This document shows, piece by piece, positions 15,954-23,123 of a stretch of DNA of 47,473 nt. The position numbers and the translations under genes are program-made. The notes below the pieces were generated by a model. That model did not search any database, was not told the origin of the DNA, and was given only the letters and a program-made list of their open reading frames with translations. Origin of the DNA: DASUZB01 sp036377075 (GTDB lineage Bacteria > Actinomycetota > CALGFH01); assembly GCA_036377075.1 (NCBI GenBank), contig DASUZB010000242.1, forward strand, positions 1-47,473, in the 5' to 3' direction. Position 1 is the stretch's first letter; every line of letters starts with the position of its first letter.

Positions 15954-17021
15954 TCAGCTCTGGACCTTGTCGAGCTGGGCGAGGGCCTTCTGCTGCAGGC
16001 CGCTCGGCAGCGACGCGAAGTTGACGTCCTTGGCGATGCCCTGGCCGTCGGTCAGCACGTAGCGCACGAACGCCTTGACCAGGTTGGCCTTGGTCGCGTC
16101 GTCGTACTTGGTCTTGAGCAGCAGGTAGGTCGGCGCGGTGATCGGGTAGGCCGTGGCGCCGGACGCGTTGAGCGGGTTGTAGGTGAGGTCGTCCTTGACC
16201 TCGGCACCCTCGGCGGCCGCCGAGGCGCCGTCGAGCGTCGGCGCGACGAACTGGCCGTCCTTGTTCTTGATCGAGGCGAAGGTCAGCTTGGACTCGGTGG
16301 CGTCGGAGAAGTCCACGTAGCCGATGGCGCCGTCGGCCTGCTGGATGATCTGGGCGACGCCGGTGTTCTTCTCGCCGCCCTGGGTGCCTGCCGGCCAGGC
16401 GACGGTGTCGCCGCTGCCGAGCTTCCACGCCGGCGAGGCGGCCTTCAGGTACTTGGTGAAGTTGTTGGTGGTCCCGGAGCCGTCGGAGCGGTGCGCGACC
16501 GTGATCGGCTTGTCCGGCAGGTTCACGCCGGAGTTGTCCGCCGCGATCGCCGGGTCGTTCCACTTCTTGATGTCGCCCTGGAAGATCTTGGCGAGCGTGT
16601 CCGGGCTGAGCTGCAGCTTGTCCACGCCGGACAGGTGGTAGGAGATGGTGATCGGGGCGGCCACCGTCGGCACGTACAGGAACGAGCCCTCCGCCGGGCC
16701 GTCGCCGGGCTTGACCAGGCTGTCACTGCCGGCGAAGTCGGTGAGGCCCTGGCCGAACTCCTTCTTGCCGGTGCCGGAGCCGACCGAGTTGTAGGTCACG
16801 GTGAGGTTCGGCGCCTTCTCCTTGAACGAGGAGATGACCTCCTGGTAGTACGCGTCCGGGAAGCTGGCACCCGACGCCTTCAGCGAGCCTGAGAGGCTGG
16901 AGGTATCGGACCCCCCGGCGTTGTTGTTGCTGGAACTCCCACCGTTGCCGCCGCCGCAGCCGGCCAGCAAGACCAGCGCGGCACCGACGAGGACGAGCCG
17001 CGAGAGCGCGTTGCGGTTCAC
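15954..17021 (-). CDS. pstS: Phosphate-binding lipoprotein PstS
   Basis: A 355-residue extracellular phosphate-binding protein. The signal peptide ends in lipobox LLAGC (Cys about residue 22), followed by a Gly/Asn/Ser-rich linker that tethers it to the membrane. Ligand-binding phrases include LKASGASFPDAYYQ, YNSVGSGTGKKEF, DFAGSDSL, and HRSDGSGTTNNFTKYL, which match PstS phosphate contacts. It starts at GTG 17021 with AAGGGA upstream. It leads the pst operon and is preceded by a PHO-box-like repeat about 140 nt upstream, as expected for a gene induced by phosphate starvation. Confidence 0.96.
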   Translation of the reverse strand: MNRNALSRLVLVGAALVLLAGCGGGNGGSSSNNNAGGSDTSSLSGSLKASGASFPDAYYQEVISSFKEKAPNLTVTYNSVGSGTGKKEFGQGLTDFAGSDSLVKPGDGPAEGSFLYVPTVAAPITISYHLSGVDKLQLSPDTLAKIFQGDIKKWNDPAIAADNSGVNLPDKPITVAHRSDGSGTTNNFTKYLKAASPAWKLGSGDTVAWPAGTQGGEKNTGVAQIIQQADGAIGYVDFSDATESKLTFASIKNKDGQFVAPTLDGASAAAEGAEVKDDLTYNPLNASGATAYPITAPTYLLLKTKYDDATKANLVKAFVRYVLTDGQGIAKDVNFASLPSGLQQKALAQLDKVQS

Positions 17022-17156
17022 CTCAACATTTCCCTTCTCTGCCGTAGGGGTCCTTGCCTTTCGTCAAACCCGGGCGCCATGGCCAGTTCGTAGTTCAGCC
17101 CCACCCCTGGCGATGGCATGCCGACGGTACGCACGACCCTTGAAGCTCCACCCGAC

Positions 17157-17189
17157 ATCGCTTGACGAGTTGGTGAACGGCCCGAGAAC
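17157..17189 (-). promoter_or_regulatory. PHO-box-like direct repeats upstream of pstS
   Basis: On the minus strand three adjacent 11-nt units read GTTCTCGGGCC, GTTCACCAACT and CGTCAAGCGAT. The second has the exact GTTCACC core known for actinobacterial PhoP boxes, and the 11-nt phasing fits. The site precedes pstS and follows the regX3 stop on the same strand, so a RegX3/PhoP-class regulator is the likely binder. Confidence 0.5.
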
Positions 17190-17245
17190 CTTGCGTGACG
17201 TCCCTGCTCAAGCCGTTCGCCGGCTTCTGCTGGAACGAGTGGCTC

Positions 17246-17932
17246 CTAGCCGTCGAAGCGGTAGCCCACCCCGCGGACGGTCACGATCAGGTTGGGGTCG
17301 TGGCGGTCCTCCTCGATGCGCGCGCGCAGCCGCTTGACGTGCACGTCGAGGGTCTTGGTGTCGCCCACGTAGTCGAAGCCCCAGACCCGGTCGATCAGGG
17401 TCTGCCTGGTCAGCACGCGGTTGCGGTTCTCCATCAGCACGGCGAGCAGCTCGAACTCCTTGAGCGGCAGGGCGACCAGGTCACCGCGGACGCGCACCTC
17501 GTGGCGCTCGGGGTCCAGGCGGATGCCGCTCGCCTCGATCACCCCGGCGTCGCCGCTCGGCTCGGGACCGCCGGCGGCCCGGCGCAGCAGGGCACGCACC
17601 CTCGCGACCAGCTCGCGCACGGAGAACGGCTTGGTGACGTAGTCGTCGGCGCCCATCTCCAGGCCGACCACCCGGTCGACCTCGGCGTCGCGGGCGGTCA
17701 GCATGATGATCGGCACGCGGCTGGTGGCGCGTACCCGGCGGCACACGTCCCAGCCGTTCATCACCGGCAGCATCAGGTCGAGGACGAGCAGGTCGGGCCG
17801 CTCCGCCTCGAACAGGCGTACCGCCTCGCCGCCGTCCCTGGCGACGGTGACGTCGAAGCCCTCGCGGGACAGGGCGTAGCGGACCGCCTCGAGGAGCGAC
17901 TCCTCGTCGTCGACCACGAGCACTCTTGGCAC
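17246..17932 (-). CDS. regX3: RegX3/PhoB-like response regulator
   Basis: A 228-residue OmpR-family regulator predicted to control the phosphate-starvation response. Receiver landmarks: D8-D9 (VVDDEESLLEAV), phosphoacceptor D52 (LLVLDLMLPVMNG), T in IIMLTARD, and lysine in DYVTKPFS. The DNA-binding domain has LPLKEFELLAVLMENRNRVL, TKTLDVHVKRLRARIEED and the ending TVRGVGYRF. GTG 17932 follows GGGAG at 7 nt; a longer frame upstream is unmatched. It is divergent from phoU-senX3 instead of lying directly after senX3 as in mycobacteria. The naming rests on sequence style plus neighbours (phoU, senX3-like kinase, pst genes). Confidence 0.9.
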   Translation of the reverse strand: MPRVLVVDDEESLLEAVRYALSREGFDVTVARDGGEAVRLFEAERPDLLVLDLMLPVMNGWDVCRRVRATSRVPIIMLTARDAEVDRVVGLEMGADDYVTKPFSVRELVARVRALLRRAAGGPEPSGDAGVIEASGIRLDPERHEVRVRGDLVALPLKEFELLAVLMENRNRVLTRQTLIDRVWGFDYVGDTKTLDVHVKRLRARIEEDRHDPNLIVTVRGVGYRFDG

Positions 17933-17957
17933 GACGCTGCTCCCTTCGCGATCCCTA

Positions 17958-18038
17958 CAATCGGATCCGTGCGTTGCCTCGAACGCCCACCGTGATCCCT
18001 GCAGTGTGCGTGCGTTACGCAACGCACGGATCCGATTG
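17958..18038. promoter_or_regulatory. Perfect 19-bp inverted repeat in the regX3/phoU divergent region
   Basis: CAATCGGATCCGTGCGTTG at 17958-17976 is matched exactly by its reverse complement at 18020-18038, with a 43-nt spacer. Each arm also holds the small palindrome CGGATCCG. The left arm begins 26 nt before the regX3 start, within its expected promoter or leader, and the right arm lies about 190 nt before phoU. It may be a paired operator for a regulator or a long hairpin in the regX3 leader. Confidence 0.6.
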
Positions 18039-18105
18039 GCAAAGTTCCACACCCACCCGCGAGGGGCAACAACGACGGCCCTGGTTCGGCACGCTCGCCG
18101 GAAAC

Positions 18106-18127
18106 GTTCCCCAGCCGTTTGCCTACC
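18106..18127 (+). promoter_or_regulatory. PHO-box-like direct repeat upstream of phoU
   Basis: Two adjacent 11-nt units, GTTCCCCAGCC and GTTTGCCTACC, fit the GTTCACC-type repeat with one or two changes each. The site is about 100 nt before the chosen phoU start and could serve the phoU-senX3 pair, or regX3 in the other direction. Confidence 0.35.
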
Positions 18128-18225
18128 GGCCACCGTCGCGTCCCGGGCCGGTGGTCGCCGAGCGTACGATGACCCGGACAATTCGAGAACGCTTCCACCA
18201 GCCGTTCTCAGCTCAGGGGGCTCGT

Positions 18226-18909
18226 GTGCTCACCGCCTTCGAACAGCGCCTCGAGGGACTCGAGGCCAAGCTGCTGCAGATGGGCCAGCTCGTGCAGGCC
18301 CAGCTCGAACGCACCCTGGAGGCCCTCGCCTCGCGCGACACCGTGCTGGCCGACGAGGTGATCGTGCGGGACGACGCGATCGACACGAGCTACCGGGAGG
18401 TCGAGGAGGAGATCCTCCGGACCCTCGCCCTGCAGGCGCCGGTCGCCAAGGACCTCCGCCTGGTCGCCGGCGTGCTGCACATCAACTCGCACGTCGAGCG
18501 CATGGGCGACCTGTGCGTCAACATGGCCAAGTTCGTCCGCATCGCCAAGGACTACCCGCCCGTCCCGGAGATCCAGTCGACCCTGACGGAGATGGGCGGC
18601 CTGGCGCAGAAGATGGTCGCCGCCGCGATGACCTGCTTCGCCCGCAGGGACGTGGAGCTGGCCGAGCGGCTGCCCATCATGGACCAGCCCCTCGACCGGC
18701 TGAACGCCCAGATCTTCCGGCAGATCGAGCGCGCGGGGGAGGACGACTCCACGCTCGAGTGGGCCAGCCGCATGATCCTGGTCGCCCGCTACCTGGAGCG
18801 CATCGGCGACCACTCGGTCGACATCGGCGAGCAGGTCGTGTTCATCGTCACCGGAGAGGTCCGGGAGCTGGTGCCGTCCAAGGCGGCCCGCGCCGGCATC
18901 GAAGACTGA
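18226..18909 (+). CDS. phoU: Phosphate signalling regulator PhoU
   Basis: A 227-residue all-helical protein with the two three-helix PhoU repeats. Metal-site style motifs are present: DDAIDTSYREVEEEI and VAGVLHINSHVERMGDLCVNMAK in the first repeat, ARYLERIGDHSVDIGEQV in the second. PhoU links Pst transport to the SenX3/PhoR-type kinase, damping the response when phosphate is ample. I chose GTG 18226 (VLTAFEQRLEGLEAKLLQMG), with AGGGGG 5 nt upstream, because it matches the family N-terminus; an ATG at 18169 would add 19 residues. The kinase gene follows by 22 nt, so the two form an operon divergent from regX3. Confidence 0.94.
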   Translation: MLTAFEQRLEGLEAKLLQMGQLVQAQLERTLEALASRDTVLADEVIVRDDAIDTSYREVEEEILRTLALQAPVAKDLRLVAGVLHINSHVERMGDLCVNMAKFVRIAKDYPPVPEIQSTLTEMGGLAQKMVAAAMTCFARRDVELAERLPIMDQPLDRLNAQIFRQIERAGEDDSTLEWASRMILVARYLERIGDHSVDIGEQVVFIVTGEVRELVPSKAARAGIED

Positions 18910-18931
18910 GCCCTCGACGAGGGGGGCGACG

Positions 18932-20311
18932 ATGTTGCCACGCAGGCTGGCCGGCCAGCTCCTCGCCGGCCAGCTCCTGGTCGCGGCCGCCGCGGTGGCG
19001 GCCCTGGTCGCGGTCGCCGGCCGCCTGACGGCTGCCGTCGTCCTGCTCGGCCTCGGCATCGCCGCCCTCGCCGTGGTCACGGCGGCGACCACCGGCCGGA
19101 TACTCGCCCGGCCGCTGCGCGGCCTGTCCCGCACGGTCGAGCGCCTCGCCGAGACCATCACCCCGCGCCGCACCTGGACGGCCGAGGCGGCCGACCTGAC
19201 CGAGCTGACCGCCGAGCTGGCGCGCATGTCGTCGCGGCTGCGCGAGCGCCTCGACGAGCTCACCGAGGAGCGCGACCGGGCCGGGCAGATCCTCGACGCC
19301 CTCGAGGACGGCATGCTGCTGCTCGACGGCGCCGGCCGGCTCCTGGTCGCCAACCCGACCGCGCGGGGCTGGTTCGGGCTGGCCGACGACCTCCGCTCCG
19401 GCCTGCCGGCCCGGCGCGTGCTGGGGGCGCCGCACATCGGCGAGCTCGCCGCCGAGGCGGCCCGCAAGCGCGCCCCGGTGAGCGGCATCGTCACCGTGGT
19501 CTTCCCCGAGGACCGCACCCTCTCGGTCCGCGCCTTCCCGCTGGCCGACCGCGGGCTCACCGGGCGCATCGTGGTCACCATGGCCGACATCACCCAGCGC
19601 CACCGCGTCGAGGTGCTGCGCCGCGACTTCGTCGCCAACGCCTCGCACGAGCTGAAGACGCCGGTGGCCGCCGTGCGCGCCCTCGCCGAGACGCTGCAGA
19701 CCGCCCTGCCCGACGACCCCGCCGCCGCCCGCCGCCTCGCCGGCCGCATCGGCCGCGAGACCGAGCGGCTCAACGCCCTGGTGCGCGACCTGCTCGACCT
19801 CTCCCGGGTGGAGCGCGGCACCCTGGCGGTCGAGCCGGTGGACCTGACCGGCCTGGCCAAGGAGGTGCTGGGCAGCCACGCCGAGCGCGCCGAGGAGCGC
19901 CGCATCGAGCTGCGCGGCGAGCTGCAGGCCGGCACCACCGTCCGCGGCGACCGCGCCCAGCTCGCGCTGCTGATCTCCAACCTGGTCGACAACGCCCTGC
20001 GCTACACCCAGAGCCGGGGCAGGGTCCGCGTCTGCCTGGACGGCACCGAGGGCAAGGCGGTGCTGCAGGTGGTCGACAACGGCCGTGGCATCCCCTCGGG
20101 GGAGCTGCCGCGCATCTTCGAGCGCTTCTACCGGGTCGACAAGGCGCGCGCCCGCCACAGCGGCGGCACCGGCCTCGGCCTGGCGATCGTCCGGCACGTG
20201 GCCGAGGGCCACGGCGGCACCGTCGAGGTCGAGTCGGAGCTGGGCCGCGGCTCGACCTTCACGGTCACCCTGCCGGTCGCCGGCCCGCCGGTGCTGCCCC
20301 TGCCCGGCTGA
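18932..20311 (+). CDS. senX3: SenX3/PhoR-like sensor histidine kinase
   Basis: A 459-residue membrane kinase, probable partner of the divergent RegX3-like regulator. Two N-terminal helices (about 8-29 and 32-53) with almost no external loop are followed by a HAMP-like linker, a PAS domain (about 112-225; ILDALEDGMLLLDGAGRLL), a HisKA domain with DFVANASHELKTP (His239) and a HATPase domain with NLVDNALRYT, DNGRGIP and GGTGLGLAIV. Lack of an external sensor domain fits kinases that sense phosphate through PhoU and Pst rather than directly. The ATG at 18932 follows GAGGGGGG. A small hairpin lies after the stop. Confidence 0.92.
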   Translation: MLPRRLAGQLLAGQLLVAAAAVAALVAVAGRLTAAVVLLGLGIAALAVVTAATTGRILARPLRGLSRTVERLAETITPRRTWTAEAADLTELTAELARMSSRLRERLDELTEERDRAGQILDALEDGMLLLDGAGRLLVANPTARGWFGLADDLRSGLPARRVLGAPHIGELAAEAARKRAPVSGIVTVVFPEDRTLSVRAFPLADRGLTGRIVVTMADITQRHRVEVLRRDFVANASHELKTPVAAVRALAETLQTALPDDPAAARRLAGRIGRETERLNALVRDLLDLSRVERGTLAVEPVDLTGLAKEVLGSHAERAEERRIELRGELQAGTTVRGDRAQLALLISNLVDNALRYTQSRGRVRVCLDGTEGKAVLQVVDNGRGIPSGELPRIFERFYRVDKARARHSGGTGLGLAIVRHVAEGHGGTVEVESELGRGSTFTVTLPVAGPPVLPLPG

Positions 20312-20320
20312 CCGGCAGGG
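20298..20320. terminator. Hairpin between convergent senX3-like and phosphatase genes
   Basis: CCCTGCCCGG and CCGGCAGGG pair around CTGA with one bulged base. It spans the senX3-like stop and the 18-nt gap before the oppositely oriented phosphatase stop, so it may serve both genes. No T-tract follows. Confidence 0.45.
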
Positions 20321-20329
20321 CCACGGCGG

Positions 20330-20797
20330 TCAATCGTGCAGCGGAACGGGCGCCAGGTAGCGGCCCTCGCGCGGCACGCCGGCGGCGCCGTCGAGCACCC
20401 AGACCGAGCCCTTGGCCCAGCGCGGCGCGCCGTCCGGCCGCAGGCCCCCGGCCAGTAGCTGCCCGAACAGGCGCTCGATCACCTCGCCGTGGGTGCAGAG
20501 CACGGCCGCCTCGAAGCGCGGATCGCGGACCAGCCGCAGCAGCTCCCCGTCGTCGGCGTCCAGGCCGAGCACCTCGGCGTACTCGACCTCGAGGCCACGC
20601 TCGACGGCCAACGGCGCCACCGTCTGGCGGCAGCGCTCGGTCGGGCTGGACAGGATCCTGGTCACCGGGTAGCCGGCGAGGCGGTCGAGCAGGCCGTACG
20701 CCTGCCGGATGCCGACGTCGGACAGGGGCCGGACCTCGTCGCGGCCCGGCCAGCGCCGCTTGTCGCCGGCATGGGCGTGCCGGACGAGGTAGACCAC
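20330..20797 (-). CDS. Histidine phosphatase (SixA/PhoE-like phosphoglycerate mutase family)
   Basis: A 155-residue single-domain protein of the RHG superfamily. The catalytic LVRHAHAGDK (RHA in place of RHG) lies at residues 4-13, the second histidine is in VLCTHGEVIERL, and SSPTERCRQTVAPL is the conserved mid motif. The short length and RHA motif resemble SixA phosphohistidine phosphatases and small actinobacterial phosphatases. The GTG at 20797 follows GGGAGG at 8 nt. It is convergent with the kinase gene. A role in dephosphorylating a histidine kinase is conceivable but unsupported; a metabolic substrate is equally likely. Confidence 0.88.
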   Translation of the reverse strand: MVYLVRHAHAGDKRRWPGRDEVRPLSDVGIRQAYGLLDRLAGYPVTRILSSPTERCRQTVAPLAVERGLEVEYAEVLGLDADDGELLRLVRDPRFEAAVLCTHGEVIERLFGQLLAGGLRPDGAPRWAKGSVWVLDGAAGVPREGRYLAPVPLHD

Positions 20798-20974
20798 GCC
20801 ACCATCCTCCCGTCCCGGGCATCGTCCGTGCCGCCCGGGCGACCGCGACAACCTACACCCCATGGCCGGCACCGCCAGGTTGCCATGCTTGACTTGGTTC
20901 GGCCGGCCGGCCGGTCGCCGCCACGCGGTCTGGGATCCTACGACGGTGGACCGCGCTCGACCATCGGAGGAGAC

Positions 20975-22333
20975 GTGCGGGACGACCACGCCGCCGCCCG
21001 GCAGGTCATCGAGGGCAGGGTGGGGCCGGGCGACCCCGACTGGGTGTACGTGCCGGTCGAGCTGCCATGGGCCGTTGGGCGGCTGACCGTGCGCCTGCGC
21101 TACGAGCGCGCGCTCGGGGTCATCGACCTCGGCGTGTTCGGTCCGGGGGGCACCTTCCGGGGCTGGTCCGGCGGGCGGCGCAGCGAGTTCACCGTGGCCA
21201 CCGGCGACGCCACCCCCGGCTACCTGGCCGGGCCGCTGCCAGCCGGCACCTGGCGGGTGATCCTCGGGCCCTACCTGGTACCGGACGGCGGGCTCGACTG
21301 GCGGCTGGAGGTGGAGGCCATGGGCGGCGAGGCGCCCGCCACCGTGGCGACGGCGGAGGTCTCCCCGGTCCTCCCCTCAGCGGGGCGCGCGCTGCGCGAC
21401 GCGCCCGGCTGGTACCGCGGCGACCTGCACGTGCATACCGTCTACTCCGACGGTGCGTACACCCCGGCCGAGGTGCTCGCGCTGGCCCGCGCCGCGGGGC
21501 TGGACTTCCTGGTCACCAGCGAGCACAACACCTCGGCCGGGCACCAGGCGTTCGCCGCCGCCGAGCGCCCCGACCTGCTGGTGGTCGCTGGCGAGGAGGT
21601 GACCACCCGCAGCGGGCACGCCGGCGCCGTCGGGCTGCGCCCCGGACACTGGATCGACTGGCGCTTCCGTCCGCAGGACGGCGCGCTGTCCCGGATCGCC
21701 GGCGAGCTGCGCGCCGAGGGCGGCCTCCTGCAGGCGAACCACCCGTTCGCCCCCGGCAGGGGAAGCAGCTGGCAGTTCGGCTGGGAGTCGGTGGACGCGG
21801 TCGAGGTCTGGAACGGGTCGGTGGCGGCGCCGAGCAACGAGCGCGCCCTGACCCTCTGGGACGAGTTGCTCCGTGCCGGCCGGCGGCTCGCCGCCACCGG
21901 CGGCAGCGACGCCCACCGGCCGCCCGACCGCGTCGGCCACCCGCAGACGGTCGTCAGGGCCGAGCGCCTGGCGGCGGCCGAGCTGGTCGCCGCGCTGCGC
22001 GCCGGGCGCTGCTGGCTCGCCGGTTCGGCCGAGGTCGCGCTGGACTTCGTCGCGGCGGCGGGCGACCGCCTGGCCGGCATGGGCGAGCGGCTCCCCTGCC
22101 GCCACGGGGAGGCCGTCAGGGTACGGCTGCGGGTGGCCGGCGCGCCCGGCGCCGTCGCCACCCTGCACGGCCGGGACGGCACCGTGCACGGCGCCACGCT
22201 CGCCGCCGGCGCGAGCGGCGGCCTCGACTGGACCACCAGCCCAGGCGCGACGCCCTGGCTGCGGGCGGAGGTGCGCCGCCCGGACGGCGGCCTGGTGGCG
22301 CTCACCAACCCGATCTGGCTGGAGCTGGTTTGA
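20975..22333 (+). CDS. CehA/McbA-type PHP-domain metallohydrolase
   Basis: A 452-residue protein. An N-terminal beta-rich domain (about 1-140) of the kind found before PHP domains is followed by the PHP metallohydrolase core: YRGDLHVHTVYSDGAYTP (metal-binding HxH and Asp), FLVTSEHNTS, VVAGEEVTT, LLQANHPF and ATGGSDAHRP. A C-terminal beta domain (about 355-452) closes the protein. CehA/McbA relatives hydrolyse carbaryl and other esters or phosphoesters, but most members have unknown substrates. GTG 20975 has GGAGGAG 4-5 nt upstream; longer frames run into the opposite phosphatase gene. No signal peptide is seen with this start. Confidence 0.87.
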   Translation: MRDDHAAARQVIEGRVGPGDPDWVYVPVELPWAVGRLTVRLRYERALGVIDLGVFGPGGTFRGWSGGRRSEFTVATGDATPGYLAGPLPAGTWRVILGPYLVPDGGLDWRLEVEAMGGEAPATVATAEVSPVLPSAGRALRDAPGWYRGDLHVHTVYSDGAYTPAEVLALARAAGLDFLVTSEHNTSAGHQAFAAAERPDLLVVAGEEVTTRSGHAGAVGLRPGHWIDWRFRPQDGALSRIAGELRAEGGLLQANHPFAPGRGSSWQFGWESVDAVEVWNGSVAAPSNERALTLWDELLRAGRRLAATGGSDAHRPPDRVGHPQTVVRAERLAAAELVAALRAGRCWLAGSAEVALDFVAAAGDRLAGMGERLPCRHGEAVRVRLRVAGAPGAVATLHGRDGTVHGATLAAGASGGLDWTTSPGATPWLRAEVRRPDGGLVALTNPIWLELV

Positions 22334-22373
22334 TGGAACGGGACCATCGGCGATCATCGGGCGGGACGTGACG

Positions 22374-23117
22374 ATGGCGGGCAGGACCGGCTTCACGGCA
22401 CGGCTCGGCGGGTTGCTGCTGGCCGCGCTCGCGCTCACCGCCTGCTCCACGAACCGGTCGGGAGGGACGTCCGCGACCACGGTGGCGCCGACCGCCTCCA
22501 CCGCCCTGGACGGCTGCGTCGGCGCCGGCCAGGCCAGGTTGCTGGCGATGCCGCACGGAACGGCCGCGGTGCTGGGCCACGGACCGGCCGGGGTGGTGCT
22601 GTCCAACCAGAGCGACCGCAACCTGTGCGGCTGGCTCCCGTTCGGCCGGGTGCTGGCCGCGCGTGGCTTCCAGGTGCTGCTGTACGACTACGGCATCGCC
22701 GGCGACTTCGGCGACGACATCGCCGCGGCGGTGGACCAGCTGCACCGGCTCGGCGCCAAGCGGGTCCTGCTGCTGGGCGCGTCCCAGGGGGCGAAGGCGT
22801 CGCTGGTGGCGGCCGGCGACGTCCGCCCGCCCGTCGCCGGGGTGGTCAGCCTCTCGGCCGAGCGGACGCTGCAGGGCACCGACGTGCCCAAGGCGGCGGC
22901 CAGGCTGCGCGTCCCGGTGCTGCTGGTGACCGCGCGCGAGGACCCCTACGGCAGCGCCGACGCCGCCCCCGACCTGTACCGCGCGCTGGCGCACGCGCCC
23001 TCGCGGCAGCTGCTGGTGGTCGGTGGTGACGCCCACGGCGAGGACCTGCTGCGCGGCGGCAGCGGCGGCCGCGTCCAGGCCGCCGTGCTCGGCTTCCTGC
23101 GGCGCCACGCCCGCTGA
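22374..23117 (+). CDS. Alpha/beta-hydrolase lipoprotein
   Basis: A 247-residue exported lipoprotein: signal peptide with lipobox ALTAC (Cys about residue 23), a Ser/Thr linker, then an alpha/beta-hydrolase fold. Nucleophile elbow LLGASQGAKAS (G-x-S-x-G), acid in LLVTAREDPYGSA and histidine in GGDAHGEDLL complete a catalytic triad. The fold type resembles dienelactone-hydrolase and BAAT-like proteins. It lies 40 nt after the PHP gene on the same strand, so co-expression is likely. The substrate is unknown; an extracellular esterase is the simplest reading. A GTG two codons upstream is an alternative start. Confidence 0.83.
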   Translation: MAGRTGFTARLGGLLLAALALTACSTNRSGGTSATTVAPTASTALDGCVGAGQARLLAMPHGTAAVLGHGPAGVVLSNQSDRNLCGWLPFGRVLAARGFQVLLYDYGIAGDFGDDIAAAVDQLHRLGAKRVLLLGASQGAKASLVAAGDVRPPVAGVVSLSAERTLQGTDVPKAAARLRVPVLLVTAREDPYGSADAAPDLYRALAHAPSRQLLVVGGDAHGEDLLRGGSGGRVQAAVLGFLRRHAR

Positions 23118-23123
23118 GCGAAC

